50,613 nucleotides of DNA from Spirochaetaceae bacterium (GCA_029210985.1 JARGFR010000006.1:1-50613); one strand, 5' to 3'; positions 1-10,663 are shown, counted from the stretch's first letter. Numbers and translations: made by a program. Notes: a model not told the origin generated them from the sequence alone.

Positions 1-1185
1 CCATCGGTACTGCTGAACTGTAATCGAGTCTGATTTGACTTCAATCCCATCCGGGACGTTCAGGGTCGTGCGGACTTTGATTCTGAATTTGAATGTGGAC
101 CCCTTTCCGGGCCGGCTTTCCGCATCGATATCGCCTCCCATAAGTCGGGCCAGAGACCGGCAGATGGCCAATCCCAAGCCGGTTCCGCCAAACTCCCGAC
201 TTACGGATGCATCATTTTGAGTGAAAGGCTCAAACAGATCCTGCAGTTTCTCCGGTTCAATGCCGATCCCCGTATCTGCGACCGAACCTACCAGAATAAG
301 ATTCTCCTTGTTGTTATCCGGTGGTGCCTGTTCCACCTCCAGGTGAACAAGGATCACTCCTTCCCGGGTAAACTTGACCGCATTCCCGATGAGATTCATC
401 AGGATCTGCCTGATCCTCGTCGGATCACCGGTGATGAATCGTGGAACTCCATCACCCACCTCTCCCCGGAGGTCAATTCCCTTCTCTTCAGCCGAAGGAC
501 TGAGCAGAGCGATCGTTTCGGCCAGGTAGGTTTTCAGATTGATCGGCAGTTCTTCCAGCTCCATTCTGCCCGATTCCACTTTCGCAAAGTCCAAGACATC
601 ATTGATGATGCACAGGAGGGTGTCGGCAGCGCCTTTTATATAGCCGAGGTACTCCTCCATCTCGCCGGCGGGATTTGATTGAAGAGCCAGTTCGGTCATA
701 CCCAGAATCCCGTTCATCGGCGTGCGGATTTCATGGCTCATTCGCGCCAGGAAGGCTTGTCGGGCCACAGCTTCCGCCTCCGCATTCACCCGAGCCCTTT
801 CGGAGGCCATTTCCCGGCGCTCTTGAGCCGTAATGTCCAGCAGGAGATATGCCACCCACGGACCGCCGATGGTGCGCCGATAAGGAATGGCACGGATATC
901 AAAGAAACACATTCCACGCCAGGGAAGTTTGAACGGTTTCTTCCGAATCCGTCGGATCCGGCCGGATTTAATGGCCTCAACCCCTTCTTCCGCCAGTAAA
1001 CCGACGACATCCGAAGGAAGAAGGCTGTCGATGGAACGGCCCCGGGCGGCCGAAGGTGCAATCCTCACCAATAGAGACGCCTGTTCGTTGATATACATCA
1101 GAGTACCGCTCTGATCGGTGAAAAAAATGGCGACATCCAAATCGTCAACGATATCCTGGAATACGCCGGTGGGCAGTTCCGTCAT
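1..1185 (-). CDS. PAS-domain sensor histidine kinase, 3' end outside window
   Basis: I translated this frame by hand because it runs off the left edge and is missing from the ORF track; it is open for 395 codons. Residues 1-120 look like a PAS sensor domain, 120-145 form a short linker helix, and HisKA follows with the phospho-acceptor His151 in [14 protein letters not shown]. The ATPase domain shows an N-box ([10 protein letters not shown], about 263-272), a G1 box (DTGIGI, about 304) and a G2 box (GGTGLGLAI, about 333). No membrane segment is visible, so it is probably a cytosolic kinase. Sequence continuing past the ATPase domain suggests a receiver or Hpt domain beyond the window (inference). 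The ATG overlaps the stop of the MFS-HEAT gene (ATGA) and has an AGGAGC-type SD, so the two are translationally coupled. Confidence 0.93.
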   Translation of the reverse strand, partial: MTELPTGVFQDIVDDLDVAIFFTDQSGTLMYINEQASLLVRIAPSAARGRSIDSLLPSDVVGLLAEEGVEAIKSGRIRRIRKKPFKLPWRGMCFFDIRAIPYRRTIGGPWVAYLLLDITAQERREMASERARVNAEAEAVARQAFLARMSHEIRTPMNGILGMTELALQSNPAGEMEEYLGYIKGAADTLLCIINDVLDFAKVESGRMELEELPINLKTYLAETIALLSPSAEEKGIDLRGEVGDGVPRFITGDPTRIRQILMNLIGNAVKFTREGVILVHLEVEQAPPDNNKENLILVGSVADTGIGIEPEKLQDLFEPFTQNDASVSREFGGTGLGLAICRSLARLMGGDIDAESRPGKGSTFKFRIKVRTTLNVPDGIEVKSDSITVQQYRW

Positions 1186-3383
1186 TCCTGAGCTCCTGAG
1201 GTGAGTATCTGATAGGTGAAATACAAGGCGGCCAGGGCGTTCGCCGAATCAGCCGCTTCGGGTGGAAAACCGAGTAAGGCTTTTTGAATCGGGACGACTT
1301 CCTCCGGCGGCTGGACACCGGCCAGGGCGTCATTGCAGAGTCTCCAGATCATGCCGAAATCCCCGGCCTGCCAAAGATCCGTCAGCAGATCGCTCTTTTC
1401 AAGAAGGAAAGCCGTATCCATGGATTCCTCAAGCAGAAGCTTCAATCCCTCGCCGAAGCGTCTGGACTCATCTCGATAGAGAATTCCCAATGGGGGACTC
1501 ATCCCAAACTGTCGGGAGAGCAGGGTAAAGAGGGTCCGTTCCATTCTCTCGCCATCCCGGGCGGTTTGGCTGGAAAAGAGGTCTTCCAGGTAGGATTTCT
1601 CCGGATCCATGTGGAACAACGCGATCATCAAATCCAGGTGCTCATGCAGTCCTCGGGATTCTTTCCATAGTTCCCGGACTCTTCCCAGTTCTTCATTACG
1701 GCCGATGCGTCCCAGACTCTTGGCCGCCGCCGCCTGAATACCCGGATCCTGATCCTGCAGCAGCGCGGATAGGACGGACACGGTTCTTTCTCCGGGATAG
1801 GCACCCAGGGCGAATATCGCTTTTTCCCGATGAAAGGCCGTGGGCGATGAGGCCTCATCACAGAGGAATCCCACCAGTTCGGGACGCCGGGTGAAAAACA
1901 GAGCATCGATGAGCTCACCCTTTTCCTGGGACAGGGGCTCGGCCAGTATTTTTCCTATCTCCGACGAGGCGACCTGGGCCCGGCTGTGTCCCACTGAGTG
2001 GACCAGCGTTTTTCGCTTCACCGGATCCGCCGTGCTTTCCAGGTTGGATACCATCTGCCAAGTTCTCAAATTATCGACGTTTGTGAGGATGCGCGCCGAT
2101 TCGGCCAGTCTCATGCTGCCCGGCTCGTCGATCTTCAGCGCCAGGATAATCTGAAGCGCCGATCCTATTGCGGCGGGCAGGAACACCAGTCCGAAATCGT
2201 TGATGGGAAAGAATTCCGAAATCCGGGCGGACAGATCGGCGAGAGATCCGGCGCTGAAACCGACAATGATGGCCAATATGGAGGTAACGAAGGTTTCCAT
2301 GGAATTGAATCCCACAGCCCCTTCATCCGGGGTAATGCCCATCAGCAGTCTGTTGGTTGCGAGATTCAATGCAAACATGAAGAACATGGAGAAGAAACCC
2401 GCCAAGGCATAAATTTCCAGGTTCAGCGTGTTCGGTATGAATATCCATAATAGAAAAAGTGCCGTTGCGGGAATCGCGGAGAAGAAGAGCAGCGGACGGC
2501 TGCCCGCCTTAGCCGCCACAGGCCGGAGCGTCAGGCTCGAAATCAGAGCGGCCAGGGCACCGGCGATGGTGTAAAGGAATATCTGAGCCGAATCGAGACC
2601 GGCCGATCGTCTCAGAAAGGGCACGGTCATGGCGAAGAATATGGTCTGAGCCAGGGATATCCACCGGAGGAAAAGGACTTGTCTTGATGATGAGAGTCCC
2701 ATCGACCGGCGGAATATGACAAAAAGGTTTTCACCTTTCTGGTAGTCCACTTTCGTTCGATTCGGTATCCGTCGAAAGCTGAACGCCGCTGCGGTATTGG
2801 CAATGATGCCGAAAATGGTCAGTCCCACCAAACCCGGAAGCTCGGCGATCCGTCTGACGGACAAGATGAGGAAGCTGATGAATCGCGCCATAATGGATGT
2901 GCTTTGAAAGGATGAAGCGTTCCGATAGATGACATCGCTCTGAGTTCTGTTCACCATCAGGCGCTTCTGCACCGTCGTCACCATCGCCACGCCGGCGGTG
3001 CGGGAGAGGCAGAAAAGGGCATAGAGCACCATAATCAGCACCACCGCCGGTTTGCCGTCGATATACAGCAGTGCGATGTAGGGCAAGCTCACGAAACCCC
3101 GGGTCATCCACGCCCAGAAACCCACCGTGACGACGTTCTTTCCCTTGAACAGGCGTGGAATGATGAGAAGAAAGATACCGGAGATATGAAGCATTGCCGA
3201 AATCAGTCCGAGCTCGAGGTTGGTGGCGCCGAAGTAAATCGCCAAGAGCGTCACTGTCGCGTCGCCCAGGAATGATATGCCGAATCCGTTCAGAGCGGAG
3301 AATTTCAGGAACAAACGGCCGCCTTTACGACGTTCCGAGCGTGAAAGATATATGGTGCGATTCAATGGTGCTGTCTTCTTCAT
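1182..3383 (-). CDS. MFS-like transporter fused to C-terminal HEAT-like repeats
   Basis: A 733-residue protein. Residues about 25-420 contain a dozen hydrophobic helices in the style of a Major Facilitator Superfamily permease (for example [19 protein letters not shown]). Residues about 440-733 are soluble, with short helical repeats resembling HEAT/PBS-lyase repeats ([20 protein letters not shown], then [14 protein letters not shown]). The substrate cannot be read from sequence. The start is ATG with an AGGAAC SD. Its stop overlaps the start of the downstream sensor kinase, which suggests a sensory or signalling role for the pair rather than simple nutrient uptake (inference). Typical MFS proteins are about 400-450 residues, so the HEAT part is a real extension. 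Confidence 0.85.
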   Translation of the reverse strand: MKKTAPLNRTIYLSRSERRKGGRLFLKFSALNGFGISFLGDATVTLLAIYFGATNLELGLISAMLHISGIFLLIIPRLFKGKNVVTVGFWAWMTRGFVSLPYIALLYIDGKPAVVLIMVLYALFCLSRTAGVAMVTTVQKRLMVNRTQSDVIYRNASSFQSTSIMARFISFLILSVRRIAELPGLVGLTIFGIIANTAAAFSFRRIPNRTKVDYQKGENLFVIFRRSMGLSSSRQVLFLRWISLAQTIFFAMTVPFLRRSAGLDSAQIFLYTIAGALAALISSLTLRPVAAKAGSRPLLFFSAIPATALFLLWIFIPNTLNLEIYALAGFFSMFFMFALNLATNRLLMGITPDEGAVGFNSMETFVTSILAIIVGFSAGSLADLSARISEFFPINDFGLVFLPAAIGSALQIILALKIDEPGSMRLAESARILTNVDNLRTWQMVSNLESTADPVKRKTLVHSVGHSRAQVASSEIGKILAEPLSQEKGELIDALFFTRRPELVGFLCDEASSPTAFHREKAIFALGAYPGERTVSVLSALLQDQDPGIQAAAAKSLGRIGRNEELGRVRELWKESRGLHEHLDLMIALFHMDPEKSYLEDLFSSQTARDGERMERTLFTLLSRQFGMSPPLGILYRDESRRFGEGLKLLLEESMDTAFLLEKSDLLTDLWQAGDFGMIWRLCNDALAGVQPPEEVVPIQKALLGFPPEAADSANALAALYFTYQILTSGAQE

Positions 3384-3458
3384 GGTAACAGTTCCTGAAA
3401 AAAACGATGTTTGGCGTAACCCGCGAGTTCTACTGTGGTTATCCCTTATAGAAATGCA

Positions 3459-3577
3459 AGGCCCGGGGTTTCCTCCTTTTCCCGGGGGCCTATATCTGGA
3501 TCCCTTCGCGGAGCGCCGCTTTCAAGCAATGTTATTGTTTGGGGGCGGCGTTTTTTTTGTGGAAAATTCCGGCCGGA
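3459..3577. other. Hairpin-rich gap between two minus-strand genes, possible terminator
   Basis: This 205-bp gap has three inverted repeats. TTCCGGCCGGAA (3566-3577), just after the DUF3783-like stop on the minus strand, is followed there by TTTT and could be a weak terminator. A GC stem AGGCCCGGGG / CCCGGGGGCCT (3459-3491, with a bulge) precedes a T-rich minus-strand stretch. CGCCGC / GCGGCG (3513-3550) followed by T8 on the plus strand looks terminator-like, but no plus-strand gene precedes it. I see no clear promoter for the MFS gene here. Confidence 0.35.
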
Positions 3578-3588
3578 ACATCATCAGA

Positions 3589-4026
3589 TCAGTCCACCTC
3601 TCTCATATCCGGATCCTGGGATGGATCGGCACTCTTCATAAATTCGTGTTCTTTGCGAATATGAGCCAGGTAATCGTCGACGATCCATGTTCGGCCGGTT
3701 TCGGTCACCATGGCGAACGCAGAATCGGCGTCGGCGGGAAGTATACTCCTGAAGCAGCGCATCAGGGCGACGGCATTGCGTTTGTCGGCGCCGGCGATAA
3801 GCGCGCTTCGTTTTTTCCCCGTTCGCGGGACCCCTCCCGGCCATTTGCCGACGGCGACGGCTTCGGCGGCTTCGGCGGTATTCTGTTCGGCGACCTTTTC
3901 GGTGATAGGCGCGACAATGACGGCCGAGGAGTCACCTCCGGCTTCGGAGAATGCCGTTAAAGCGGCCTGAGCTTCGGTTTTTGCAAAACTGTCGAGTAAG
4001 ATGATGATTTTTCCGTTCAGATTCAT
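3589..4026 (-). CDS. Small soluble protein resembling DUF3783 family
   Basis: A 145-residue protein with no signal peptide or membrane helix. The N-terminus (NGKIIILLDSFAKTEAQAALTAF) looks like a beta-alpha unit. The C-terminal third (LPADADSAFAMVTETGRTW, then a helix with HIRKEHEFM) fits my recollection of DUF3783, a short domain of unknown function in anaerobes and spirochaetes. This is an unverified recollection, not a search. The ATG has no good SD. The gene is divergent from clpB and upstream of the MFS gene on the same strand. No function can be assigned. Confidence 0.7.
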   Translation of the reverse strand: MNLNGKIIILLDSFAKTEAQAALTAFSEAGGDSSAVIVAPITEKVAEQNTAEAAEAVAVGKWPGGVPRTGKKRSALIAGADKRNAVALMRCFRSILPADADSAFAMVTETGRTWIVDDYLAHIRKEHEFMKSADPSQDPDMREVD

Positions 4027-4090
4027 AATTCAATCATAATGAGACCGGCCTTCCATTGGTACAGGGATTTCTCGTTCTCTCTGTGGAGAT

Positions 4091-4120
4091 TTGCCCACCG
4101 GTGCCTTTCCTGCCTATTTT
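4091..4120 (+). promoter_or_regulatory. Possible clpB promoter (TTGCCC-N18-TATTTT)
   Basis: A sigma70-like pair lies 36 bases before the clpB start. I see no CIRCE inverted repeat and no convincing sigma32-type promoter, so heat regulation cannot be read from the sequence. Confidence 0.35.
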
Positions 4121-4155
4121 AGGACTGTCGGTTATTCCCGACGGAGGTTGGCAAT

Positions 4156-6732
4156 ATGCAAGACCGTTACACCATTAAAAGCCGAGAGGCCCTCGAGGCG
4201 GCCGCCCGCATCGTAGACGATTTGGGCCATGCCCAGTTGGATATCGAGCACATTCTGGCGGCCTTGGTGAGGCAGGAAGACGGTATCGTTCCCCATCTGC
4301 TCTCCCGTCTTGGAGTCACCCCGTCCCAATTGGATGCGGATCTGAACGGACTGCTCTCCTCTAAGCCCCGGGCTTACGGCGACACTGTGCAGAAAAGCAT
4401 GACGCCGGCGGCCGCGGGAGTCATGCGGGCAGCTGAAAAGGAAGCGGACACCTTGAAAGACGAATATGTCTCGGTGGAGCACTTCCTGCTCGCCATCGCC
4501 GCTTCAAAAAGTGCCTCCTCGGATCTCCTGAAGAACCACGGTGCGGACAGGAATGCCATACTTTCGGCCCTCAAGGACGTCAGGGGTGGACAGAGAGTGA
4601 CCGACCAGGATCCCGAAGGCAAGTTCCGGGCCCTGGAGAAGTACACCATCGATCTGACTCGCCGTGCACGCCAGGGCAAACTCGATCCGGTAATCGGTCG
4701 GGATGATGAGGTTCGACGGGTGATGCAGGTACTCAGCCGTCGGACCAAGAATAATCCGGTACTCATCGGCGAGCCCGGAACCGGAAAAACAGCCATCGTT
4801 GAAGGTTTGGCGGGGCGTATCGTTGAGGGCGATGTCCCCGATTCCCTCAAAGGCAAACGGCTTCTGGCTCTGGATATGGGATCCCTGGTGGCAGGCGCCA
4901 AGTACCGGGGAGAATTCGAAGAACGCTTGAAGGGGGTTATCCACGATGTTACCAACGGAGATGGAAGCATCATCCTGTTCATCGACGAGCTCCATACGGT
5001 TATGGGCGCAGGTGCGGCAGAGGGCGGCACGGATGCGTCCAATCTCCTCAAGCCCGCACTGGCCAGGGGTGAACTCCACACCATCGGCGCCACAACTCTG
5101 GATGAATATCGGAAGCATATCGAGAAGGATGCGGCCTTTGAGCGTCGTTTCCAGCAGGTCTTTGTCTCCGAACCGTCGGTGGAAGATACGGTGGCCATCC
5201 TCAGAGGGCTGAGAGAACGCTATGAGGTGCATCACGGTGTACGTATACGGGACGAAGCTCTCATCGCCGCCGCGTCCCTGTCGAACCGCTACATTACCGC
5301 CCGTTTCCTTCCGGACAAGGCTATTGACCTGGTGGACGAGGCCGCCAGTCGTGTGAAGATGGAAATTGAAAGCCAGCCGGTGGAATTGGACGTTTTGGAA
5401 CGGAAAATCCTGCAGATGCAGATAGAAAAGCAGTCCCTGGATCGCGAAGACGATGAAGCGTCCAAGCAGCGATTGGAAACTCTGGGACGGGAACTGGCCG
5501 ATCTCTCCTCGGAAAGAGATGCTCTGAAGGCTCAGTGGGAGAATGAAAAAGGCGCCATCGAAGAAATCCGTGCCATTAAACAGCGGATGGAAGAACTGAA
5601 TGTCCAGGCGTCTCAGGCCGAGAGGGAGGGCAATCTCTCAATGGCTGCTGAAATCCTGCACGGTAAACTTCCACAGGCTAAGAACGACCTCCAGGAGAAG
5701 ACAAACAAGCTGAAAGAACTACAGGGGGACAAGAGCCTTCTTCGGGAGGAAATCGCCGAAGAGGACATCGCCCGGATCGTATCGGCCTGGACCGGAATAC
5801 CGGTCTCAAAAATGATGGCATCCGAGCGGGAAAAATACCTGGAACTGGAAGCCATTCTAAAGGAACGGGTCGTCGGCCAGGACCCGGCGGTGAGCTCGGT
5901 GGCTGATGCGGTTCGGCGAAACCGCAGCGGTCTTTCCGACCCCAACCGCCCATTGGGCTCGTTCCTCTTCCTCGGTCCCACCGGGGTGGGTAAAACAGAA
6001 TTGGCCCGGACCCTGGCGGCCTTCCTCTTTGATGATGAGCGGGCGCTCACACGCATCGATATGAGCGAATATATGGAAAAATTCGCCGTTTCCAGGCTGG
6101 TAGGAGCCCCTCCCGGATATGTGGGATATGAAGAGGGCGGTCAGCTGACCGAAGCGGTGCGGCGCAGGCCCTATTCGGTGGTGTTGTTCGATGAAATAGA
6201 GAAAGCCCATCCCGATGTCTTCGATCTGCTTCTCCAGCTTCTGGATGACGGCCGGCTCACCGACAGTCAGGGCCGTGTTGTTGACTTCCGTCACTCCATC
6301 ATCATCATGACCAGCAATCTGGGCTCCGGACTGATTCTCGAAAACGGAGTGACCGAGGAGACCCGCGCCGCGTTGAATGAACGTCTCCATGGAGCGTTTA
6401 AGCCGGAATTCCTCAACCGAATTGATGAAACCATCATTTTCGAATCTCTCGGGAAAGAGCAGATACGCGCGATTCTCGATATCCAGACCGCTCATTTGGG
6501 TGAACGCCTGTCGGAGAAGAATATGACACTGGATCTAACCGATGCGGCCAAGGATCTGATTGCCGAAAGAGGTTTCGATCCGGCTTACGGTGCCAGGCCG
6601 CTTCGCCGATCCATTCGGGATCTGGTGGAAAACCCCCTGGCAAAACTGCTCCTGGCCGGCGATTTTACCGACGGAGACACGGTGAAGGTGGACGTGAAGG
6701 ACGGAGAAATCGTATTCAGCGCGGCGCCGTGA
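4156..6732 (+). CDS. clpB: ATP-dependent disaggregase ClpB
   Basis: ClpB is the cytosolic hexameric AAA+ chaperone that pulls polypeptides out of aggregates together with DnaK. The 858 residues match the family length. In order: the Clp N domain (residues 1-145), AAA1 with Walker A GEPGTGKT (about 205-212) and Walker B in [13 protein letters not shown], a long coiled-coil middle domain (about 400-520) that distinguishes ClpB from ClpA/ClpC, and AAA2 with Walker A GPTGVGKT (about 606-613) and pore motif [10 protein letters not shown]. The start has a GGAGG SD. It is monocistronic, with a convergent gene only 29 bases beyond its stop. Confidence 0.97.
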   Translation: MQDRYTIKSREALEAAARIVDDLGHAQLDIEHILAALVRQEDGIVPHLLSRLGVTPSQLDADLNGLLSSKPRAYGDTVQKSMTPAAAGVMRAAEKEADTLKDEYVSVEHFLLAIAASKSASSDLLKNHGADRNAILSALKDVRGGQRVTDQDPEGKFRALEKYTIDLTRRARQGKLDPVIGRDDEVRRVMQVLSRRTKNNPVLIGEPGTGKTAIVEGLAGRIVEGDVPDSLKGKRLLALDMGSLVAGAKYRGEFEERLKGVIHDVTNGDGSIILFIDELHTVMGAGAAEGGTDASNLLKPALARGELHTIGATTLDEYRKHIEKDAAFERRFQQVFVSEPSVEDTVAILRGLRERYEVHHGVRIRDEALIAAASLSNRYITARFLPDKAIDLVDEAASRVKMEIESQPVELDVLERKILQMQIEKQSLDREDDEASKQRLETLGRELADLSSERDALKAQWENEKGAIEEIRAIKQRMEELNVQASQAEREGNLSMAAEILHGKLPQAKNDLQEKTNKLKELQGDKSLLREEIAEEDIARIVSAWTGIPVSKMMASEREKYLELEAILKERVVGQDPAVSSVADAVRRNRSGLSDPNRPLGSFLFLGPTGVGKTELARTLAAFLFDDERALTRIDMSEYMEKFAVSRLVGAPPGYVGYEEGGQLTEAVRRRPYSVVLFDEIEKAHPDVFDLLLQLLDDGRLTDSQGRVVDFRHSIIIMTSNLGSGLILENGVTEETRAALNERLHGAFKPEFLNRIDETIIFESLGKEQIRAILDIQTAHLGERLSEKNMTLDLTDAAKDLIAERGFDPAYGARPLRRSIRDLVENPLAKLLLAGDFTDGDTVKVDVKDGEIVFSAAP

Positions 6733-6761
6733 GGTGCGGCGGTTTCATTTCATCACTCTAT

Positions 6762-8318
6762 TCAGCGTTTGAGGTAGGAGAGCTCAGGGGGCAATACGAT
6801 GTTGTTGCCGAATTTGTCTTCGCCGTATCCGTGTTCCGCCAAAGTTCGGATATCTTCCAGAACCCTCATATCCCCTTGGAAACTTACTGTGTCGCCGCTG
6901 ACAATATCGATTTTGCCCATGGCCAGATAGAGAGCGATGGCACGTTTGATGAATTCCGCGAGGGTCTCATTCTCATAAGGTTTGAGATCCTCAAAGGAAA
7001 AATCATTGTTGTAGATCATGATTTTCTGCTTCTCCAGCAGATCCAGGAAAATTACTCTCAATATTTTCTTCATCAAGGGTTCGTCGTATGTTGCTCCGGC
7101 GTCATTCTTGATGAGTTTATGCTCCATGACATACCGGGCGACCGCGTCCCGTTTTCGTCGATTGAGCTCTTCGTTGGCCCTGAATAGTTCCAGGGGCAGG
7201 GAAGCATCGTAGACCGCGGACCCCAGGAGCATGGTGACTTCGCTTCCGTAATGAATGGCGATTTTGGCGATGAGTGTCGACGGTCGGACATGGAAGCCCC
7301 GATAGTTCGGGATGGGAACGACAATTTCACCTTGAACGGCATAGGACTTGAGGATATCCCGGCATAGTTCTGTGGCGGCGAGAATATATTTATCTGAAAA
7401 GGCAACAAAATACCCGATGATGATTCCCAGAAGTTCCTTGTTGGATATCGGCGGTTTTAGCTTTTTATTCCAATTTTTGGACGCGTGCCGTTCGTAGAAA
7501 TGGGTGAGTGTCTCCGCCGTGTCGAGAAGGTGGAAGATGACGGTAATATGTCCTCTCATCACCGGAAGCTTTTTATCCATCTCGGCGATGTCGGAACCCG
7601 AGAGGTAAGTGTCGTAAAGAGACTGAAGGCTGTGAAAGTTATTGGAGAGGGAACGAAGGCGTTCCTCACTCACCACATCTGGAATGCAGGTATGGTATTG
7701 GTCGGGTTCGATTTTTCTGTAGATGTCCAGCCAGGTGCTTTTTTCCGCCAGATTCAACAGATTCGTCGCCAGATAAACAGCCGTATCCCTGGGTTTATGC
7801 ACCGAACGACCCTTACGATTCGCCTGAAGCACTCCCTCCATGGGAGGATCATGAAAATGAAAGTCTTCCAAGGGCCGCAAATCATGATTTAGATTCATCT
7901 TTTTTGCCAAATTCATGAAGCCGGCCGATGCTTTTGAAAAAGAGGACATGAGCAGGTTTCTGGACTCTCGGGTGGCGCCGATGAAATCACCGTCAACATC
8001 CAGAAGCTGATACCCGTCCGCAGACAAATAAATATGAAAGAGATTATAGATAACCCGGCTGAAAGCTTTAGCCAATGCGGCGGTCATGCGGACCGGCGAC
8101 CAATACTCGTTATTCGGCGCGCCGAAAGCATCGAGCATCTCTTCGCATTTCGAGGCTTCCAACAGCATTCTGCCGATGAGTTGACGAGGAGTCTCTTCGG
8201 GATTCAGGTCCGTCATCGCCGATAGAAGAGAGATAAAATCCCTTAAATCGGTTTGGATCAGCGGGCCGAGTTCTTCATCTTTGATGATATGCATTGCCAC
8301 TGCTCTTACAGTGGTCAT
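6762..8318 (-). CDS. Protein of unknown function with embedded HPr-like segment
   Basis: I do not recognise this 518-residue protein as a named family. It appears soluble and mostly helical. Near residue 343 is VPIPNYRGFHVRPSTLIAKI, which closely resembles the phosphorylation site of HPr (consensus GLHARPA), with the catalytic His and Arg kept. The following stretch (SEVTMLLG...ASLPLELFRANEEL) fits an HPr-like beta-alpha pattern but lacks a clear regulatory Ser46 motif. It could be a PTS-type phosphoacceptor or regulator, or a degenerate copy. The track starts at TTG 8342; I prefer ATG 8318. The neighbour nudC is divergent, and clpB is convergent with a 29-base gap. Confidence 0.8.
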   Translation of the reverse strand: MTTVRAVAMHIIKDEELGPLIQTDLRDFISLLSAMTDLNPEETPRQLIGRMLLEASKCEEMLDAFGAPNNEYWSPVRMTAALAKAFSRVIYNLFHIYLSADGYQLLDVDGDFIGATRESRNLLMSSFSKASAGFMNLAKKMNLNHDLRPLEDFHFHDPPMEGVLQANRKGRSVHKPRDTAVYLATNLLNLAEKSTWLDIYRKIEPDQYHTCIPDVVSEERLRSLSNNFHSLQSLYDTYLSGSDIAEMDKKLPVMRGHITVIFHLLDTAETLTHFYERHASKNWNKKLKPPISNKELLGIIIGYFVAFSDKYILAATELCRDILKSYAVQGEIVVPIPNYRGFHVRPSTLIAKIAIHYGSEVTMLLGSAVYDASLPLELFRANEELNRRKRDAVARYVMEHKLIKNDAGATYDEPLMKKILRVIFLDLLEKQKIMIYNNDFSFEDLKPYENETLAEFIKRAIALYLAMGKIDIVSGDTVSFQGDMRVLEDIRTLAEHGYGEDKFGNNIVLPPELSYLKR

Positions 8319-8383
8319 ACTTTTCTTGGAAGATTTATGCAATACAATTCACCAAAATACCCAAAATGAATCAGTGAGGAACC

Positions 8384-9235
8384 ATGTTTAACCCGAAAAA
8401 TGACTTTCAACCCACCTGGCAACCCCGGAATCAATCGATCGCTCATGACGACTCTTTTATCCTTGTGAGTCGACCGGGCGGTGATGTTCTGCTGCCTCAT
8501 GGATTTACCGGTGATTTCCCTAATATCACCGATCCATTTTCATTACCTGCGGATTGGACACCGATCCAGATCGGAACATTAAGTGGTTCTCCGGTGTTTC
8601 TTATTTCCGCTCCCCCTGATGCTCCCTCACCGGACGGCCTGGAATGGAGCAGCCCACGGCCGTTTATGGGCGGCCTGGAATCCGGTCGGATGGAAGCGTT
8701 GTGTCGTGCTTCCATGTTGGCCAGCTGGGATTACGACCACCGATTTTGCGGACGCTGCGGTACAGCCACACTGCAGGATCCGGCAGAGGCGGCCCGATGC
8801 TGTCCCGCATGCGGCCATCGGGCTTATCCTCGGGTTTCACCGGCGATGATTGTTCGAATTGTGTCCGATTCTCAGGCCGGATTTGACGGCCCGAGAATTC
8901 TTCTGGCTCACAACCGACGTTTCTCCGAAAAAATGTACAGCTGCGTCGCCGGCTTTGTTGAATCCGGTGAAAATCTGGAACGGACCGTACTGAGGGAAAT
9001 CGAGGAAGAAGTCGGTCTTACAGCGTCTTCCCCTCGATATATCACCTCTCAAGCCTGGCCGTTCCCCCATTCCCTGATGCTCGGTTTTGAAACCTTCGCC
9101 CATGGAACTCCCGTTCCCGACGGCGATGAAATCACCGATGCCGGGTGGTTCAGCCCTGACTCCATGCCTCAAATCCCGCCCCACGGCACCATCGCACGAG
9201 TCCTGATTGACGGTTGGCTGGAGACTGTTGTTTGA
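8384..9235 (+). CDS. nudC: NAD(H) pyrophosphatase / RNA deNADding Nudix hydrolase NudC
   Basis: NudC hydrolyses NADH/NAD+ to NMN(H) and AMP, and in some bacteria removes NAD caps from RNA. The 283 residues contain an N-terminal domain, a four-cysteine zinc ribbon (CGRCG then CPACG), a full Nudix box (GFVESGENLERTVLREIEEE plus VGL) and the SQxWPFP signature (SQAWPFPHSLMLGF) that separates NudC from other Nudix enzymes. The start has a GAGGA SD. A TACAAT at 8343-8348 may be its -10 element, but no good -35 is visible. The 65-bp divergent gap is shared with the HPr-like gene. Confidence 0.95.
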   Translation: MFNPKNDFQPTWQPRNQSIAHDDSFILVSRPGGDVLLPHGFTGDFPNITDPFSLPADWTPIQIGTLSGSPVFLISAPPDAPSPDGLEWSSPRPFMGGLESGRMEALCRASMLASWDYDHRFCGRCGTATLQDPAEAARCCPACGHRAYPRVSPAMIVRIVSDSQAGFDGPRILLAHNRRFSEKMYSCVAGFVESGENLERTVLREIEEEVGLTASSPRYITSQAWPFPHSLMLGFETFAHGTPVPDGDEITDAGWFSPDSMPQIPPHGTIARVLIDGWLETVV

Positions 9236-9259
9236 TACGGTCTCTTTGTTCCCCCAACA

Positions 9260-9287
9260 CCGGGCTCCGTATATACTCTATGCCCGG
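9260..9287 (+). promoter_or_regulatory. Hairpin touching the argH Shine-Dalgarno
   Basis: CCGGGC (9260-9265) and GCCCGG (9282-9287) form a 6-bp stem with a 16-base loop. Its last two G bases are the first of the argH SD GGAGG (9286-9290). A TATACT in the loop (9272-9277) could instead be a -10 element, in which case the hairpin would not be transcribed whole. The role is uncertain. Confidence 0.35.
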
Positions 9288-9298
9288 AGGCCCGAACA

Positions 9299-10663
9299 AT
9301 GAGTAAACTGTGGTCTAAGGGTTACGAATTGGACGCCATGGTGGAGGATTTCACCGTGGGAGAAGACTATATACTTGATGACAGGCTCATCTCCGCCGAT
9401 GTCCTGGGCAGTCTGGCCCACGCCACGATGCTGGAGAGGGTGAGACTCCTGGACCATGATGCCCTGACGGCCCTTCGCAGGGGCCTCCTGACGATTCTCG
9501 ACGAGCACGAGAATGGAAGTTTCACCATCCACCGATCAGATGAGGATGGTCATACGGCGATTGAAAATCGACTTGTCGATCTGGTGGGAGATGCCGGAAA
9601 GCGCATACATCTGGGCCGGAGCCGAAACGATCAAGTGCTCACCACCCTGAGAATCTGGATGCGCCATTATCTGTTTCACTCCGTGGACGTCGGCGGCCGT
9701 TTGGTTTCCAGTCTGCTGGATTTTGCTGAGACATATCGCGATGTGCCTATGCCGGGACGTACCCATATGCAGCCGGCGATGCCCTCTTCGGTGGGACTTT
9801 GGTCCGGCGGTTTCGCCGAACAGCTTCTGGACGATCTGAGGTGTCTTGCCGGCCTGTTTCCCTATTTTGACCAATGCCCGCTGGGTTCCGGAGCGGGGTA
9901 TGGGACGCCTCTGCCCTTGGATAGGGAATTTACCGCTTCTCTTCTGGGATTTTCCCGTATTCAATCCAATGCCGCTTACAGCGGATTGTCCCGGGGCAAA
10001 TTTGAATCCCGACTCCTTGATTCCCTGGATCAGATAGCCATCACTCTTTCGAAACTGGCCACCGACCTCATCCTCTTCTCCCTGCCTGAGTTCGGATGGT
10101 TTTCACTTCCCCAGGAGCTCTGCACGGGTTCCAGCATCATGCCCCAGAAACGCAATCCCGATGCTCTGGAACTGATGCGTTCCAAGGCCGCATCAATCGG
10201 TGCGTTTGCCGGTCAGGTGAAATCAATCATTCGTTCTCTCCCCTCAGGCTACAATCGAGATTTCCAGGATACCAAGGATCCTATGATGAAAGGTGCGGAC
10301 ACCGCTCTTTCCATGATGGAAGTGAGTGGTTTGACGATAAGGAATCTCGGAGTCAATGAGGATAAGCTGCTCGCGTCTTTCAACGACGGGATTTTCGCCA
10401 CCGACGCTGCTATCTCATTGGTGGCCGAGGGTATGTCCTTCCGTGACGCATATCGTGAAGTCGGAACACATCCCGAGCGCTATTCCGGGAGAAATCCGAA
10501 GTCGGCCATTCTCGATAGAAGAAGCACGGGCACAGCCGGGAACCTGGCACTCGAGACGGCCGGGAGCGGACTGCTGGATATTCTGGAAGAGAACCGGGAG
10601 CACAGAAGTACGGTGGAAGCCGCTCTGACGAAGCTCGCCGGACGAGAAGTCACCATCATCTAA
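9299..10663 (+). CDS. argH: Argininosuccinate lyase
   Basis: ArgH splits argininosuccinate into arginine and fumarate, the last step of arginine synthesis. The 454-residue length is normal for the family. It has the fumarase-superfamily signature GSSIMPQKRNPDALELM, the IHLGRSRNDQVLTTLR segment and the RTHMQPAMP segment with its active-site His. No other arginine gene (argF, argG) is next to it in this window. The SD is GGAGG. Its TAA stop overlaps the stop codon of the convergent FecR-type gene in CTAA, so there is no room for a conventional terminator between the two. Confidence 0.95.
   Translation: MSKLWSKGYELDAMVEDFTVGEDYILDDRLISADVLGSLAHATMLERVRLLDHDALTALRRGLLTILDEHENGSFTIHRSDEDGHTAIENRLVDLVGDAGKRIHLGRSRNDQVLTTLRIWMRHYLFHSVDVGGRLVSSLLDFAETYRDVPMPGRTHMQPAMPSSVGLWSGGFAEQLLDDLRCLAGLFPYFDQCPLGSGAGYGTPLPLDREFTASLLGFSRIQSNAAYSGLSRGKFESRLLDSLDQIAITLSKLATDLILFSLPEFGWFSLPQELCTGSSIMPQKRNPDALELMRSKAASIGAFAGQVKSIIRSLPSGYNRDFQDTKDPMMKGADTALSMMEVSGLTIRNLGVNEDKLLASFNDGIFATDAAISLVAEGMSFRDAYREVGTHPERYSGRNPKSAILDRRSTGTAGNLALETAGSGLLDILEENREHRSTVEAALTKLAGREVTII

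Noticed and set aside
3513-3558. Plus-strand terminator-like hairpin with T8
   Set aside because: No plus-strand gene lies upstream, so a terminator role cannot be supported; kept only as part of the gap description.
4027-4155. Search for a CIRCE element or heat-shock promoter before clpB
   Set aside because: No TTAGCACTC-type inverted repeat seen; only an ordinary promoter-like pair.
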